Source: Gemmatimonadota bacterium
Lineage (GTDB): Bacteria; Gemmatimonadota; Gemmatimonadetes; Longimicrobiales; Gaopeijiaceae
DNA length: 37,510 nt
Direction of reading: 5' to 3'
NCBI GenBank assembly: GCA_009844885.1
Contig: VYAQ01000114.1
Location: forward strand, 1 to 37,510
The notes under the pieces: generated by a model
Told to the model about the DNA's origin: nothing
Database searches by the model: none
What the model saw: the letters and a program-made list of their open reading frames with translations, nothing else
Shown here: positions 1 through 7,833 of the stretch, piece by piece
Position numbering within the stretch: position 1 is the stretch's first letter
How the letters are laid out: each line of letters opens with the position of its first letter
Position numbers and translations under genes: made by a program

Positions 1-31
1 TCCGGGGACCCCGGAAGCCTTGGGCGCTGAC

Positions 32-991
32 ATGTCTCGATCGGCCCAACTGCGTCGGAAGGTCCGCGTGTTCGCCCCGGCGTCGGTGTCCAACCTGGGG
101 TGTGGCTTCGACATCTTCGGGATGGCACTGGAGCGTCCCGGCGACGAGGTGGTGGTGCGCGCCGTGGAGGGCAGCGGCATCGTCTCGGTGTCGGTGACGG
201 GCGACGGGGGGCGCGTTCCGACGGATCCGGCCCGCAACGCCGCCGCGTTGGCCGTGGACGGCGTGCTTGACCGGCTGGGGTCGGCGGCGGGCGTCGCGAT
301 CGAGGTGCGGAAGGGAATCCCGCTGGCCTCCGGGCTGGGTGGCAGCGCGGCCAGCGCGGTGGCCGGAGCCGTTGCGACCGACGCGCTCCTGGGCGGCGAC
401 CTCGACCGGACCGCGCTGCTCGAGTGTGCCATGATCGGCGAGCGCAAGGGCTCGGGCGCCGACCACGCGGACAACGCGGCGCCCTCGCTGATCGGGGGAT
501 TCGTGCTGGTGCTGCCGGGCCGGCCCCCGAAGATGGTTCAGTTGCCGACCCCGGATGACCTCATGGTGGCCGTGGCGCACCCCGCGATGGAGGTGGAGAC
601 GCGCCGCGCGAGGATGATCCTGGGCGACACGATCCCGCTCTCGGCGGGCGTGCAGCAATGGGGGAACGCGGCGGGGATGGTCGCCGCGCTGTTCAGCGGT
701 GACTGGGAACTGATCAAGCGCTGCATGCGTGATGCCGTGGCCGAGCCGGTGCGGGCACAGCTTGTCCCCGGGTTTGAAGCCGTGAAGGCCGGCGCCATCG
801 AAGCGGGAGCCGTCGCGGCGGGCCTTTCGGGCTCCGGACCGTCGGTCCTGGCGCTCTGCCGGGGGCGGACGGCCGCAGAGAGGGCCGCGGCGGCAATGGC
901 GAAGGCCTTCCGCGAGGCCGCGGGTGTCTCGTCGAACCTCGTAGTCTCCCGCGCGAATGGCGAGGGGGCGAGGATCCTGGAGTCAGCGTGA
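32..991 (+). CDS. thrB: Homoserine kinase
   Basis: Phosphorylates L-homoserine with ATP to O-phosphohomoserine, the substrate of threonine synthase (thrC, about 1.8 kb downstream). GHMP-kinase features are visible: the N-terminal APAS..LGCGFD strand-turn (residues 15-26), the glycine/serine-rich ATP loop PLASGLGGSAAS (about 97-108), and the C-terminal SGSGPS loop. The 319 residues match the family length; it is a cytosolic enzyme. The ATG at 32 is preferred over an in-frame TTG at 20 because the family usually starts shortly before the RVFAPAS segment. In another frame a TGA at 28-30 ends an open stretch from the window edge, so an upstream gene (perhaps thrA) may stop one base before this ATG. 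The frame of thrB itself is also open to the window edge. Identity is secure; the exact start is less so. Confidence 0.95.
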   Translation: MSRSAQLRRKVRVFAPASVSNLGCGFDIFGMALERPGDEVVVRAVEGSGIVSVSVTGDGGRVPTDPARNAAALAVDGVLDRLGSAAGVAIEVRKGIPLASGLGGSAASAVAGAVATDALLGGDLDRTALLECAMIGERKGSGADHADNAAPSLIGGFVLVLPGRPPKMVQLPTPDDLMVAVAHPAMEVETRRARMILGDTIPLSAGVQQWGNAAGMVAALFSGDWELIKRCMRDAVAEPVRAQLVPGFEAVKAGAIEAGAVAAGLSGSGPSVLALCRGRTAAERAAAAMAKAFREAAGVSSNLVVSRANGEGARILESA

Positions 992-1007
992 CCGCGCCCT
1001 TATGGTG

Positions 1008-1025
1008 AGGGGAGCACGCCCCTTT
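1008..1025 (+). terminator. Possible weak terminator after thrB
   Basis: AGGGG (1008-1012), a six-base loop, then CCCCT (1019-1023) running into a short TTT. It lies 17 bases after the thrB stop, in the gap between convergent genes. The T-run is short, so strength is doubtful; GC-rich hairpins of this size also occur by chance. Confidence 0.35.
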
Positions 1026-1044
1026 GATCGCGGGCGGTCTCCCG

Positions 1045-2730
1045 TTATCGCCTCAACTCCAGAGACACCGCGGCCACCGGCTCCTCCTCCGACAGGATCA
1101 CATTCTCCGACACGCGCGACATCCCGGACCCGGCGGTGACCGTGACCGCCCGGTAGTCAGCCGGAACGCCACAAAGCTGGAATTCGCCGGCTGGGCCGGC
1201 TTCCGTCGACTCCGAGCGGTTTCGAACTCGCATGCCCGGGACGTCGATTCCCGCAATCCACTGCGCCACGACGGGTATCCCGGGAGCGACGCGGGAATCC
1301 GCGTCCGCAACACGCCCAAGAATCACCCCCATGCCTGAATCCCAAGTCTCCTCGTCGGCTCCACACGCCCTCGCCATGACCTCCCGCGGAGTCGGAGCCC
1401 GGAGGCGGATCGCCGTCGTGTCGCCGCCCGTGACTCGGACGTCCGTCAGCGCATGGTCCCGATCCAGACCCAGCAACGCCGGGCGCAGATAGGCCAGCTG
1501 ATACACCCCCTCGGGCAGTCCGCGAATCGTGAACCGTCCATGTGCGTCCACTCCCGCCTCCACGCCCGTGCCTACCACGGCAACCCGCCCCTCCGGCCGG
1601 TCGATCTCCCCGGAGACCACACCCTCAGCCGGCGTGTAGGCCACCCGCCGCGTTCCGGTCCCAACCGCCTGCACGACCCGTCCTCCCTCTTCCGCGATCC
1701 CGGTGAGCCTCGTCCTCCGCATCCCGAAGACGCCATCGCGCTCCAGGACCATCAGCGGCATGCGAATGTGCCAGCTCGACACGATCCAGCTTCCGTCCGG
1801 CAGTCCCCGGAAGTCCACGCGACCGCCGATCTGGTCGCTCCTGTGTTCATCCAGCAGCCCGGGGAGGTCGAGATACCTGAAGTCGAGCCACTCGATCCCG
1901 CCCGTTTCGCGCGACAGCCACAGGACTCCCTCGATGTCCGGTCCGCCCGACCCGTCGCGAACGGGACGGAACTCCAGACCCAGCAGATCGGGACGCGATG
2001 CGTCGGCGGCACGCAACTGCAGGCAGTGCGTGGCAAGGAAATCGTCGGACAGCAAGACGTCGGCGTCCGGCGCGAAGTACCGATTGCCCGCGGGTTCCTC
2101 CAGGACCCATCCTCCGTCCACGAGGAGTTCCACGGGCCGGCTCTCGAAGGGCTGCCGGGTCGTGGTCCGTTTGTGTGCGCGCGTCTCGTTGCGGACCCTG
2201 AGCGAACCGGGCTCGAGTTCACGCACATGCTTCTCGAGATCGTAGGTATAGAGACCCTCCGAATCCGTAAAGCTCGCCGCGTTCAGCACCTTGCGGGCTT
2301 CTTCCCAGGCGAGGTGCGTCGCCGCGCCGAGTTCGCTGCTCAGCTCGCAGCGCCGATTCCCGGTCGCACGAATGCCCTCGATGGCGATCGGCCGGTGCGC
2401 CAGGGGAATCCTGACAGTCACGGTTTCCTCCGGTCCGACGTCGAGACCGGCCAGTGTCCGCGTCGACAAACCGAGCCGCTCCGCGCGCAACGAGTAGCGT
2501 CCAGGTCCGGGAACGAAAAACCGGAAAAACCCGTCCGCGTCCACCAGGAACCGCTGGGGACTACGGTTGTAGGCATCCGAGAGCGAAACGAGCACCGCGG
2601 TGACCGGCGCCTGTGTGGCGGAATCGACCACAACGCCCTCGAGCACCTGCGCGCGGGCGGGTTTACCAGCCGTCGGAACCGTTGCGGCCGCAGCGAGGAA
2701 AACAGGAATCCAGGGAATCCTGGGGGTCAT
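1045..2730 (-). CDS. Secreted carboxypeptidase-regulatory-like domain protein
   Basis: 561 residues. A signal peptide at the N terminus (MTPRIPWIPVFLAAAATVPTAG, AxA-like site near PARAQ) is followed by a carboxypeptidase-regulatory-like (transthyretin-fold) beta-sandwich: GVVVDSATQAPV, then DGFFRF..PGPGRYSLRAERLG and a VRIPL strand, roughly residues 30-115. A middle region of about 220 residues has no family I recognise. Two further sandwich-like segments follow near the C terminus (GRFTIRGLPEGVYQLAYLRP and GEFQLCGVPADYRAVTV). Such proteins are abundant in Gemmatimonadota and Bacteroidota; no TonB plug or barrel is seen here. The ATG at 2730 is chosen because it opens a signal peptide; the open frame continues upstream only as an antisense shadow of thrC. 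It lies on the opposite strand between thrB and thrC, so it is probably unrelated to threonine synthesis. Substrate or partner is unknown. Confidence 0.85.
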   Translation of the reverse strand: MTPRIPWIPVFLAAAATVPTAGKPARAQVLEGVVVDSATQAPVTAVLVSLSDAYNRSPQRFLVDADGFFRFFVPGPGRYSLRAERLGLSTRTLAGLDVGPEETVTVRIPLAHRPIAIEGIRATGNRRCELSSELGAATHLAWEEARKVLNAASFTDSEGLYTYDLEKHVRELEPGSLRVRNETRAHKRTTTRQPFESRPVELLVDGGWVLEEPAGNRYFAPDADVLLSDDFLATHCLQLRAADASRPDLLGLEFRPVRDGSGGPDIEGVLWLSRETGGIEWLDFRYLDLPGLLDEHRSDQIGGRVDFRGLPDGSWIVSSWHIRMPLMVLERDGVFGMRRTRLTGIAEEGGRVVQAVGTGTRRVAYTPAEGVVSGEIDRPEGRVAVVGTGVEAGVDAHGRFTIRGLPEGVYQLAYLRPALLGLDRDHALTDVRVTGGDTTAIRLRAPTPREVMARACGADEETWDSGMGVILGRVADADSRVAPGIPVVAQWIAGIDVPGMRVRNRSESTEAGPAGEFQLCGVPADYRAVTVTAGSGMSRVSENVILSEEEPVAAVSLELRR

Positions 2731-2817
2731 GGGAGGTCTCCTTGGTTGACGGCCCTCCGTATGTTTCACCCAGCCGTTCCGTATGTTCCCCGACGCACCC
2801 GCAAGTCCTGGCATGCA

Positions 2818-4191
2818 ATGCACCTGATCAGCACCCGCAGCGAAGCTGGCCAGCACACCGCCACCGGCCGCACCTGGACTTTCCGCGAGGCCCTCTTCCT
2901 CGGCCAGGCCCCGGACGGCGGACTCTTCGTCCCGGCCTCGGTCCCTCCCCTGCCGGACGAGGACCGCGCCGTCCTGGCCGACCTCACGTTTCCCGAACGG
3001 GCCTTCGTGGTTGCCCGCCACCTGCTGGGCCGCGAGGTCCCGGACGACATCCTCCGCGAAGCCGTGCACGGCGCGCTCGACTTCCCCGTCCCCCTGCACG
3101 AAATCGAGCCCGGCATCCACATGCTCGAGCTCTTCCACGGCCCCACGCACGCATTCAAGGACATCGGCGCGCGTTTCATGGCCCGCATGATGTCGGCACT
3201 TCGCGACACCAACGCGCCTCCCCTCACCATCCTCGCGGCGACCTCCGGCGACACGGGCGGAGCCGTCGCGCGAGCGTTCCACGATCTCCCCGGCATCCGC
3301 GTCGTGATCCTCTATCCGCTCGGCAAGGTCAGCCCCCGGCAGGAAGCCCAGTTCACCACCTTGGGCGGAAACGTCACGGCCGTGGCCATGCGGGGCGCCT
3401 TCGACGACTGTCAGCGCCTTGCCCGCCAGGCCTTCGCCGACCCGGATCTCAGCGCGCGCACCCGCCTCACCTCCGCCAACTCGATCAACATCGGCCGCCT
3501 GCTCCCCCAGACCTTTTACTACGTGCATGCGTGGGCGGAACTGGCGCGGACGGCGCCGGATTCGGAACTGGTCCTGTCGATTCCTTCGGGGAACTTTGGC
3601 AACCTCACGGCGGGCCTGATCGCGCATCGCGCGCTCGGAATGTCCCTCGCGCGCTTCGTCGCCGCGACCAACGAGAACTCCGTCGTGCCCGACTACCTTG
3701 CCGGACGCGGCTTCCACCCCCGTCCCTCGCGGCCCACCATCTCCAGCGCCATGGATGTGGGCTATCCCAGCAACTTCCGGCGGATCCGGCACATGTTCGG
3801 CGAAGCGGGGGACGACACGGGCGAGTGTCCCCCGGACTCGTTGCAGACGACAGTCGCCGGCTCCTCGTGGACGGACCGTGAGACCCGCGATTGCATCCGC
3901 GACCTGTGGCGGCGGCGCGGCATCGCGATCGATCCGCACACGGCGGTGGGGCTGCTTGGGCTGCGGCACGAACTGGGACAACGGCCGGGTGCACGCGACG
4001 GCCCCGGTGCGCGCGGCGTTGTCCTCGCGACCGCGCATCCCGCCAAGTTCGCGGAAATCGTCGAGCCGCTGATCGGGCAGCCTATAACGGTGCCGCCAGG
4101 GATCGCCCGGGTGCTCGACCGACCACGTCACTTCGTTGAGATCGTGCCGGAGCTGGGCGCGTTGGGCGAGGTCCTGGCCGGCTTTCGATGA
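2818..4191 (+). CDS. thrC: Threonine synthase
   Basis: Converts O-phosphohomoserine to L-threonine using pyridoxal phosphate. 457 residues, family size. Visible features: the N-terminal MHLISTR start typical of the family, PDGGLFVP (about 32-39), the cofactor lysine in HGPTHAFKDIGARF (Lys114), the phosphate-binding ATSGDTGGA loop, and SANSINIGRLLPQTFYY, which is characteristic of this enzyme. The ATG at 2818 fits the family start; an in-frame ATG at 2761 would add 19 residues overlapping the short gap to the divergent neighbour. Together with thrB it makes the last two steps of threonine synthesis, though the two genes are split by an opposite-strand gene. Confidence 0.95.
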   Translation: MHLISTRSEAGQHTATGRTWTFREALFLGQAPDGGLFVPASVPPLPDEDRAVLADLTFPERAFVVARHLLGREVPDDILREAVHGALDFPVPLHEIEPGIHMLELFHGPTHAFKDIGARFMARMMSALRDTNAPPLTILAATSGDTGGAVARAFHDLPGIRVVILYPLGKVSPRQEAQFTTLGGNVTAVAMRGAFDDCQRLARQAFADPDLSARTRLTSANSINIGRLLPQTFYYVHAWAELARTAPDSELVLSIPSGNFGNLTAGLIAHRALGMSLARFVAATNENSVVPDYLAGRGFHPRPSRPTISSAMDVGYPSNFRRIRHMFGEAGDDTGECPPDSLQTTVAGSSWTDRETRDCIRDLWRRRGIAIDPHTAVGLLGLRHELGQRPGARDGPGARGVVLATAHPAKFAEIVEPLIGQPITVPPGIARVLDRPRHFVEIVPELGALGEVLAGFR

Positions 4192-4200
4192 ACGGGCCGC

Positions 4201-4308
4201 GTGCCCCGGCATCTGGCCGTATCCGGGGATCTGCCCGGTGCCCCGTGGCTCTGGCCGCGCCCGGGAATCCGGCCGTGCCTGGGCATCAGTCGTGCCCCAT
4301 CAGCTGCC
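4201..4308 (+). repeat. Degenerate 17-20 base tandem repeat, about six units
   Basis: Just after the thrC stop the sequence reads as six imperfect copies of roughly GTGCCCGGGCATCTGGCC: 4201-4218, 4219-4236, 4237-4256, 4257-4274, 4275-4291 and 4292-4308. Units keep a 5' G(T/C)GCC(C/T) and a 3' C(T/A)G.CC and diverge in the middle. No gene covers it. It may be an old minisatellite; the ends of units are GC-rich and could pair. Function unknown. Confidence 0.6.
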
Positions 4309-4313
4309 GTGCT

Positions 4314-4351
4314 GCTCTAGTACACTTTACGGCATAAAGTGAACTAAGAGC
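4314..4351. promoter_or_regulatory. Long imperfect palindrome, candidate operator
   Basis: Core CACTTTA-CGGCA-TAAAGTG (4323-4341) is a perfect 7-base inverted repeat. It extends outward through one A/A mismatch to TAGT/ACTA, then through a one-base bulge to GCTC/GAGC, spanning 38 bases. It is AT-rich in a GC-rich setting and lies 123 bases before the prolyl oligopeptidase start. Size and symmetry suit a dimeric repressor (for example PadR- or GntR-like) more than a terminator, since no T-run follows on either strand. Which protein binds is unknown. Confidence 0.55.
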
Positions 4352-4474
4352 AGGACGGGTTCCGCAGGGGGCACATCAAGTACCCGGCGGCACCCCCAAC
4401 GTCGTCTTGCGGCCCGCGACCACGCAGTCCCACGTTGCGGCACGCGCCCAAAAGCGACGCGGCCACCCGCCGAG

Positions 4475-6667
4475 TTGGAGCCAGCCATGCCGTACCGAAT
4501 CGCTCGCCACGCCCCTCGTCTCCGCACGGTCCGCGACGGCCCGCGCATGACCCCGGCCGTCCTCATCGCCTTCGCCACGGTCATGGCCGCGGCGGCCTGC
4601 TCCCCCTACCCGGCCCCGCCGGACACCGCGCGCGACCCGGTCGTGGACACGCTGCACGGCGTTGCCATCACCGACGACTACCGCTGGCTGGAGGACCAGG
4701 ACAGCCCGGAGACGCGGGCCTGGATCGCGGAGCAGAACGCCTACGCAGAGCGGATCGTGGGCGACACGCCACTGCGGCGCGGACTGGAGACGCGCTTGCG
4801 GGAGCTGATGAACGTCCCCGGGGCGCTATTCCCCCGCCGGGCCGGCGACTTCGAGTACTTCGCCTTCCGCGCGCCGGACCGGGAGGTGGGCGCGATCTAC
4901 CGCCGCCCGGCGCCCGAGGAGCCCCAGCGCGACCCGATCACCCCGGACGGCGACTTCGAGCTCGTCCTCGACCCGCTCGACATCCACCCGGACGGCACCA
5001 CCAGCGTGAGCATCCGCGACTTCTCGCCGGACGGCAGCCTCATGATGTACGCGATCCGGGACGGCGGACAGGACGAGGTTATGATCCGCATCCGCGACCT
5101 CACGACCGGCGAGGATCTGCCCGACCGGCTGCCCAACTTCCTTTACGGGTCCACCTTCTTCGACCCGGACGGCACCGGCTTCTACTACACGTGGCGTTCG
5201 CGCGAAGTCGGCCCCCGGGTTCGGCATCACACCCTCGGCACCGATATCAACGACGACATTGAACTGTTCGGCGAGGGACACGGGCCCGAGACGTTCATCA
5301 ACGCCGCGCAGGGTGGGGACGGCCGCTACATGATCTACACCGTGCAACACGGGTGGGCCCGCAGCGACGTCTACCTGCACGACCTTGAGGCCGGGACCGA
5401 GCCGCGGCCGATCAGCGTGGGCGCGCCGGCGCGCTTCCGCGCCCGCTTCATGGACGACGAGATCCAGCTGCTCACGAACCTCGACGCGCCGAGGAACCGG
5501 GTCGTGGCGGTGGATCTGCGCGACCCCGACCCCGATCCGGCCAACTGGCGCGAGGTGATCGCCGAGTCCGACGACCTGCTGACCGGCTACCAGATCATCG
5601 ACGGCGCGATCTACGCGGACTACCTCCACAACGTGAGCAGCAGGATCGTGCGCTACGACATGGACGGGACGCAGACGGGGACAATCCCTCTTCCCGACCA
5701 CCATGTGGCGACGCTGCGCTCGTGGGGTGAAGGCGCGGGGCTGCTCACCCTGACATCCCTCGTCACACCCACCCACATCGTGAGGATCGACCTGGAGACG
5801 CACGAAACCGAGCCGTGGATGCAGTCGGCCGTGCCCTTCGATGACGCGGAGTACGAGGTCAGCCAGGTGTGGTACACGTCGGCGGACGGGACCGAGGCAC
5901 CGATGTACGTGGCGCATCGGCGGGGATATGAGCCGGATGGCGATACGCCGACGCTGCTGTACGGGTACGGAGGCTTCAACAGCAACAACATGCCCCGGTT
6001 CAACAACGGCGCCGCGGCGTGGATGGAGCAGGGCGGCGTCTACGCGCTCGCGACGCTCCGCGGGGGCGGCGAATTCGGCGAGGAGTGGCATCGGGCCGGC
6101 ATGCTGGAGAACAAGCCGAATGTGTTCGACGACTTCATCGCGGCCGCCGAGTGGCTCATCGCGAACGGCTACACGAATCCGGACCGGCTGGCGATTCGCG
6201 GCGTCAGCAACGGCGGGCTGCTGGTGGGCTCGGCGCTGACGAAGCGGCCCGACCTCTACCGAGTGGTGTTCTGCGGGCTGCCCGACCTGGACATGGTGCG
6301 CTTCTACCAGTTCACCGACAGCAACAACATGCCCGCGCTGCTGGAGTACGGGAACGCGGCCGTCAAGGAGGAGTTCGAGGTGCTGCGGACGTTTTCACCC
6401 TACCAGAACGTGCGCGACGGCGTGGCCTATCCGGCGGTCATGCTGACCCAGGGTGACCTGGACACGCGCGTGCCGCCGCTCCAGGCACGGAAGATGGCGG
6501 CGCGGCTGCAGGCGGCAAGCAGTTCGGGGCTGCCGGTGATCCTGGACTACGATCCGCGGGCCGGGCACGCGGGCGGGCGGACGTTCAGCCGCGGCGTGCG
6601 GAACACGGCGATGGAGCTGGCGTTTCTGCTGGGTCAGCTGGGGGTTGAGGGGAAGGTGGAGCAATGA
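4475..6667 (+). CDS. Prolyl oligopeptidase family serine peptidase (S9A), lipoprotein
   Basis: Cleaves short peptides after proline. 730 residues: an N-terminal segment with a lipobox (VMAAAAC, Cys42), a beta-propeller region (about 60-450) and a C-terminal alpha/beta-hydrolase domain. Catalytic residues can be placed: Ser578 in GVSNGGLLV, Asp663 in GDLDTRVPP, His698 in RAGHAGG. The LLYGYGGFN and TLRGGGEFGEEWH segments are typical of S9A. The lipobox suggests membrane anchoring outside the cytoplasm, unlike the classic cytosolic enzyme. Starts at 4475, 4487 and 4547 are all in frame; the ATG at 4547 would put the lipid cysteine at residue 18, which is the more usual signal length. It overlaps the next gene by ATGA, so the two are probably translated together. 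A palindrome at 4314-4351 may control the pair. Confidence 0.9.
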   Translation: MEPAMPYRIARHAPRLRTVRDGPRMTPAVLIAFATVMAAAACSPYPAPPDTARDPVVDTLHGVAITDDYRWLEDQDSPETRAWIAEQNAYAERIVGDTPLRRGLETRLRELMNVPGALFPRRAGDFEYFAFRAPDREVGAIYRRPAPEEPQRDPITPDGDFELVLDPLDIHPDGTTSVSIRDFSPDGSLMMYAIRDGGQDEVMIRIRDLTTGEDLPDRLPNFLYGSTFFDPDGTGFYYTWRSREVGPRVRHHTLGTDINDDIELFGEGHGPETFINAAQGGDGRYMIYTVQHGWARSDVYLHDLEAGTEPRPISVGAPARFRARFMDDEIQLLTNLDAPRNRVVAVDLRDPDPDPANWREVIAESDDLLTGYQIIDGAIYADYLHNVSSRIVRYDMDGTQTGTIPLPDHHVATLRSWGEGAGLLTLTSLVTPTHIVRIDLETHETEPWMQSAVPFDDAEYEVSQVWYTSADGTEAPMYVAHRRGYEPDGDTPTLLYGYGGFNSNNMPRFNNGAAAWMEQGGVYALATLRGGGEFGEEWHRAGMLENKPNVFDDFIAAAEWLIANGYTNPDRLAIRGVSNGGLLVGSALTKRPDLYRVVFCGLPDLDMVRFYQFTDSNNMPALLEYGNAAVKEEFEVLRTFSPYQNVRDGVAYPAVMLTQGDLDTRVPPLQARKMAARLQAASSSGLPVILDYDPRAGHAGGRTFSRGVRNTAMELAFLLGQLGVEGKVEQ

Positions 6668-7821
6668 TGGGCCGAGTCGCCCACGAGGCCAGCTCGGCCG
6701 CATTCGCACGCGGACTGTTCGCGTCCCTCCTTGCTGTTCTGGCGCTCGCCCCCGCCCCGCCACTCGCCGCCCAGTGCGACGCTTGCGCCTTTCCGGGCGA
6801 TTCGTGGGAGGTGGCGCGCGGCCCCGACCTCGCCGAGCACGGCTGGGATTCGGACGCGCTCCAGCGCGCCGCCGCCTTCCTGCGGGACAGCACCAACTCG
6901 ACCGGCGTGGTCGTCGCGCACAGGGGCCGCGTCGTCTTCACCTTCGGCGACATCGAGGAGCTCTCGTACCTCGCGTCCGTGCGCAAGAGCATCCTGGCAA
7001 TGCTGTACGGGCACTGGGTCGAGAACGGCGTGATCGACCTGGATGCCACGCTGGCGGACCTGGGCGTCGACGACATCGGTGGTCTGTTGCCGATCGAGCG
7101 GCAGGCCACGGTCGACCACCTGGTGACAGCCCGTTCCGGAGTCTACCACCCCGCGTCCAACTCGGGCGACAATCTGGCCGAGGCGCCGCTGCGCGGCTCC
7201 CAGCAGCCCGGCACGTACATGCTGTACAGCAACTGGGACTTCAACGCAGCCGGGGCCGTGTTCGAACAGCTCACCGGCCGCGACATCTATGATGAAGCGC
7301 AGGCCCAGCTCGCCATCCCGCTCGACTTCGAGGACTGGGACCGATCCGCGCAGCGCAAGACCGGCAACCTGACGGTCTCGCGAAACCCGGCCTACCACTT
7401 CTGGCTCTCCACGCGGGACATGGCGCGCATCGGCCACCTCATGCTCAACGAGGGCGTGTGGAACGGCGAACCGGTGCTTTCGCGGGATTGGGCACGGCGA
7501 ATCGTCAGCGTCGTAACGCCCGTGGAGGAGATGAACCCGCCGCGCAGGCGCGACGGCCACTTCGGCTACGGCTACATGTGGTGGGTCTTCGACGGCCCGC
7601 GGGTGAGCGGCCCCTTCGAAGGCGCCTACACGGGGAGCGGAGCGGTCGGCCAGTGGATCAGCGTCTTTCCGGCCCTGGACCTCGTGATCGCCCACAAGAC
7701 CAAGTCCGCGTACGGGCGCTCCACGAGGACCCGCTCATGGCAGCGGCTCGTCGAGTTGCTCTTCGAAGCGCACGGCGTGGAGATGGCGGGGCCGTATCCG
7801 TGGGCGGGTGAGGGTTTGTAG
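6664..7821 (+). CDS. Serine hydrolase of the class C beta-lactamase fold
   Basis: 385 residues. A signal peptide (LFASLLAVLALAPAPPLAAQ, about 18-37) indicates export. The penicillin-binding/beta-lactamase fold is shown by the S-x-x-K motif SVRK (Ser105, Lys108), the Y-x-N motif YSN (188-190) and a C-terminal VIAHKTKS strand in the place of the K-T-G box. Members include esterases, D-amino-acid peptidases and carboxypeptidases, so the substrate cannot be named; the altered third box argues against a true beta-lactamase. The ATG overlaps the stop of the prolyl oligopeptidase (ATGA), implying coupled expression and perhaps joint extracytoplasmic peptide breakdown (inference). Confidence 0.88.
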   Translation: MMGRVAHEASSAAFARGLFASLLAVLALAPAPPLAAQCDACAFPGDSWEVARGPDLAEHGWDSDALQRAAAFLRDSTNSTGVVVAHRGRVVFTFGDIEELSYLASVRKSILAMLYGHWVENGVIDLDATLADLGVDDIGGLLPIERQATVDHLVTARSGVYHPASNSGDNLAEAPLRGSQQPGTYMLYSNWDFNAAGAVFEQLTGRDIYDEAQAQLAIPLDFEDWDRSAQRKTGNLTVSRNPAYHFWLSTRDMARIGHLMLNEGVWNGEPVLSRDWARRIVSVVTPVEEMNPPRRRDGHFGYGYMWWVFDGPRVSGPFEGAYTGSGAVGQWISVFPALDLVIAHKTKSAYGRSTRTRSWQRLVELLFEAHGVEMAGPYPWAGEGL

Positions 7822-7833
7822 CTCGGGTAGGCC

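Noticed and set aside
1-30. C-terminal scrap of an upstream gene (possibly thrA)
   Set aside because: Only nine codons before a TGA; consistent with an upstream gene ending there, but too short to identify.
1453-2817. N-terminal extension of the thrC frame
   Set aside because: Antisense to the carboxypeptidase-regulatory-like gene; the family start is at 2818.
2731-4212. N-terminal extension of the carboxypeptidase-regulatory-like frame
   Set aside because: It is the antisense of thrC, and a signal peptide starts at 2730.
6664-7821. Calling the serine hydrolase a beta-lactamase resistance gene
   Set aside because: S-x-x-K and Y-x-N are shared by esterases and peptidases, and the K-T-G box is altered.
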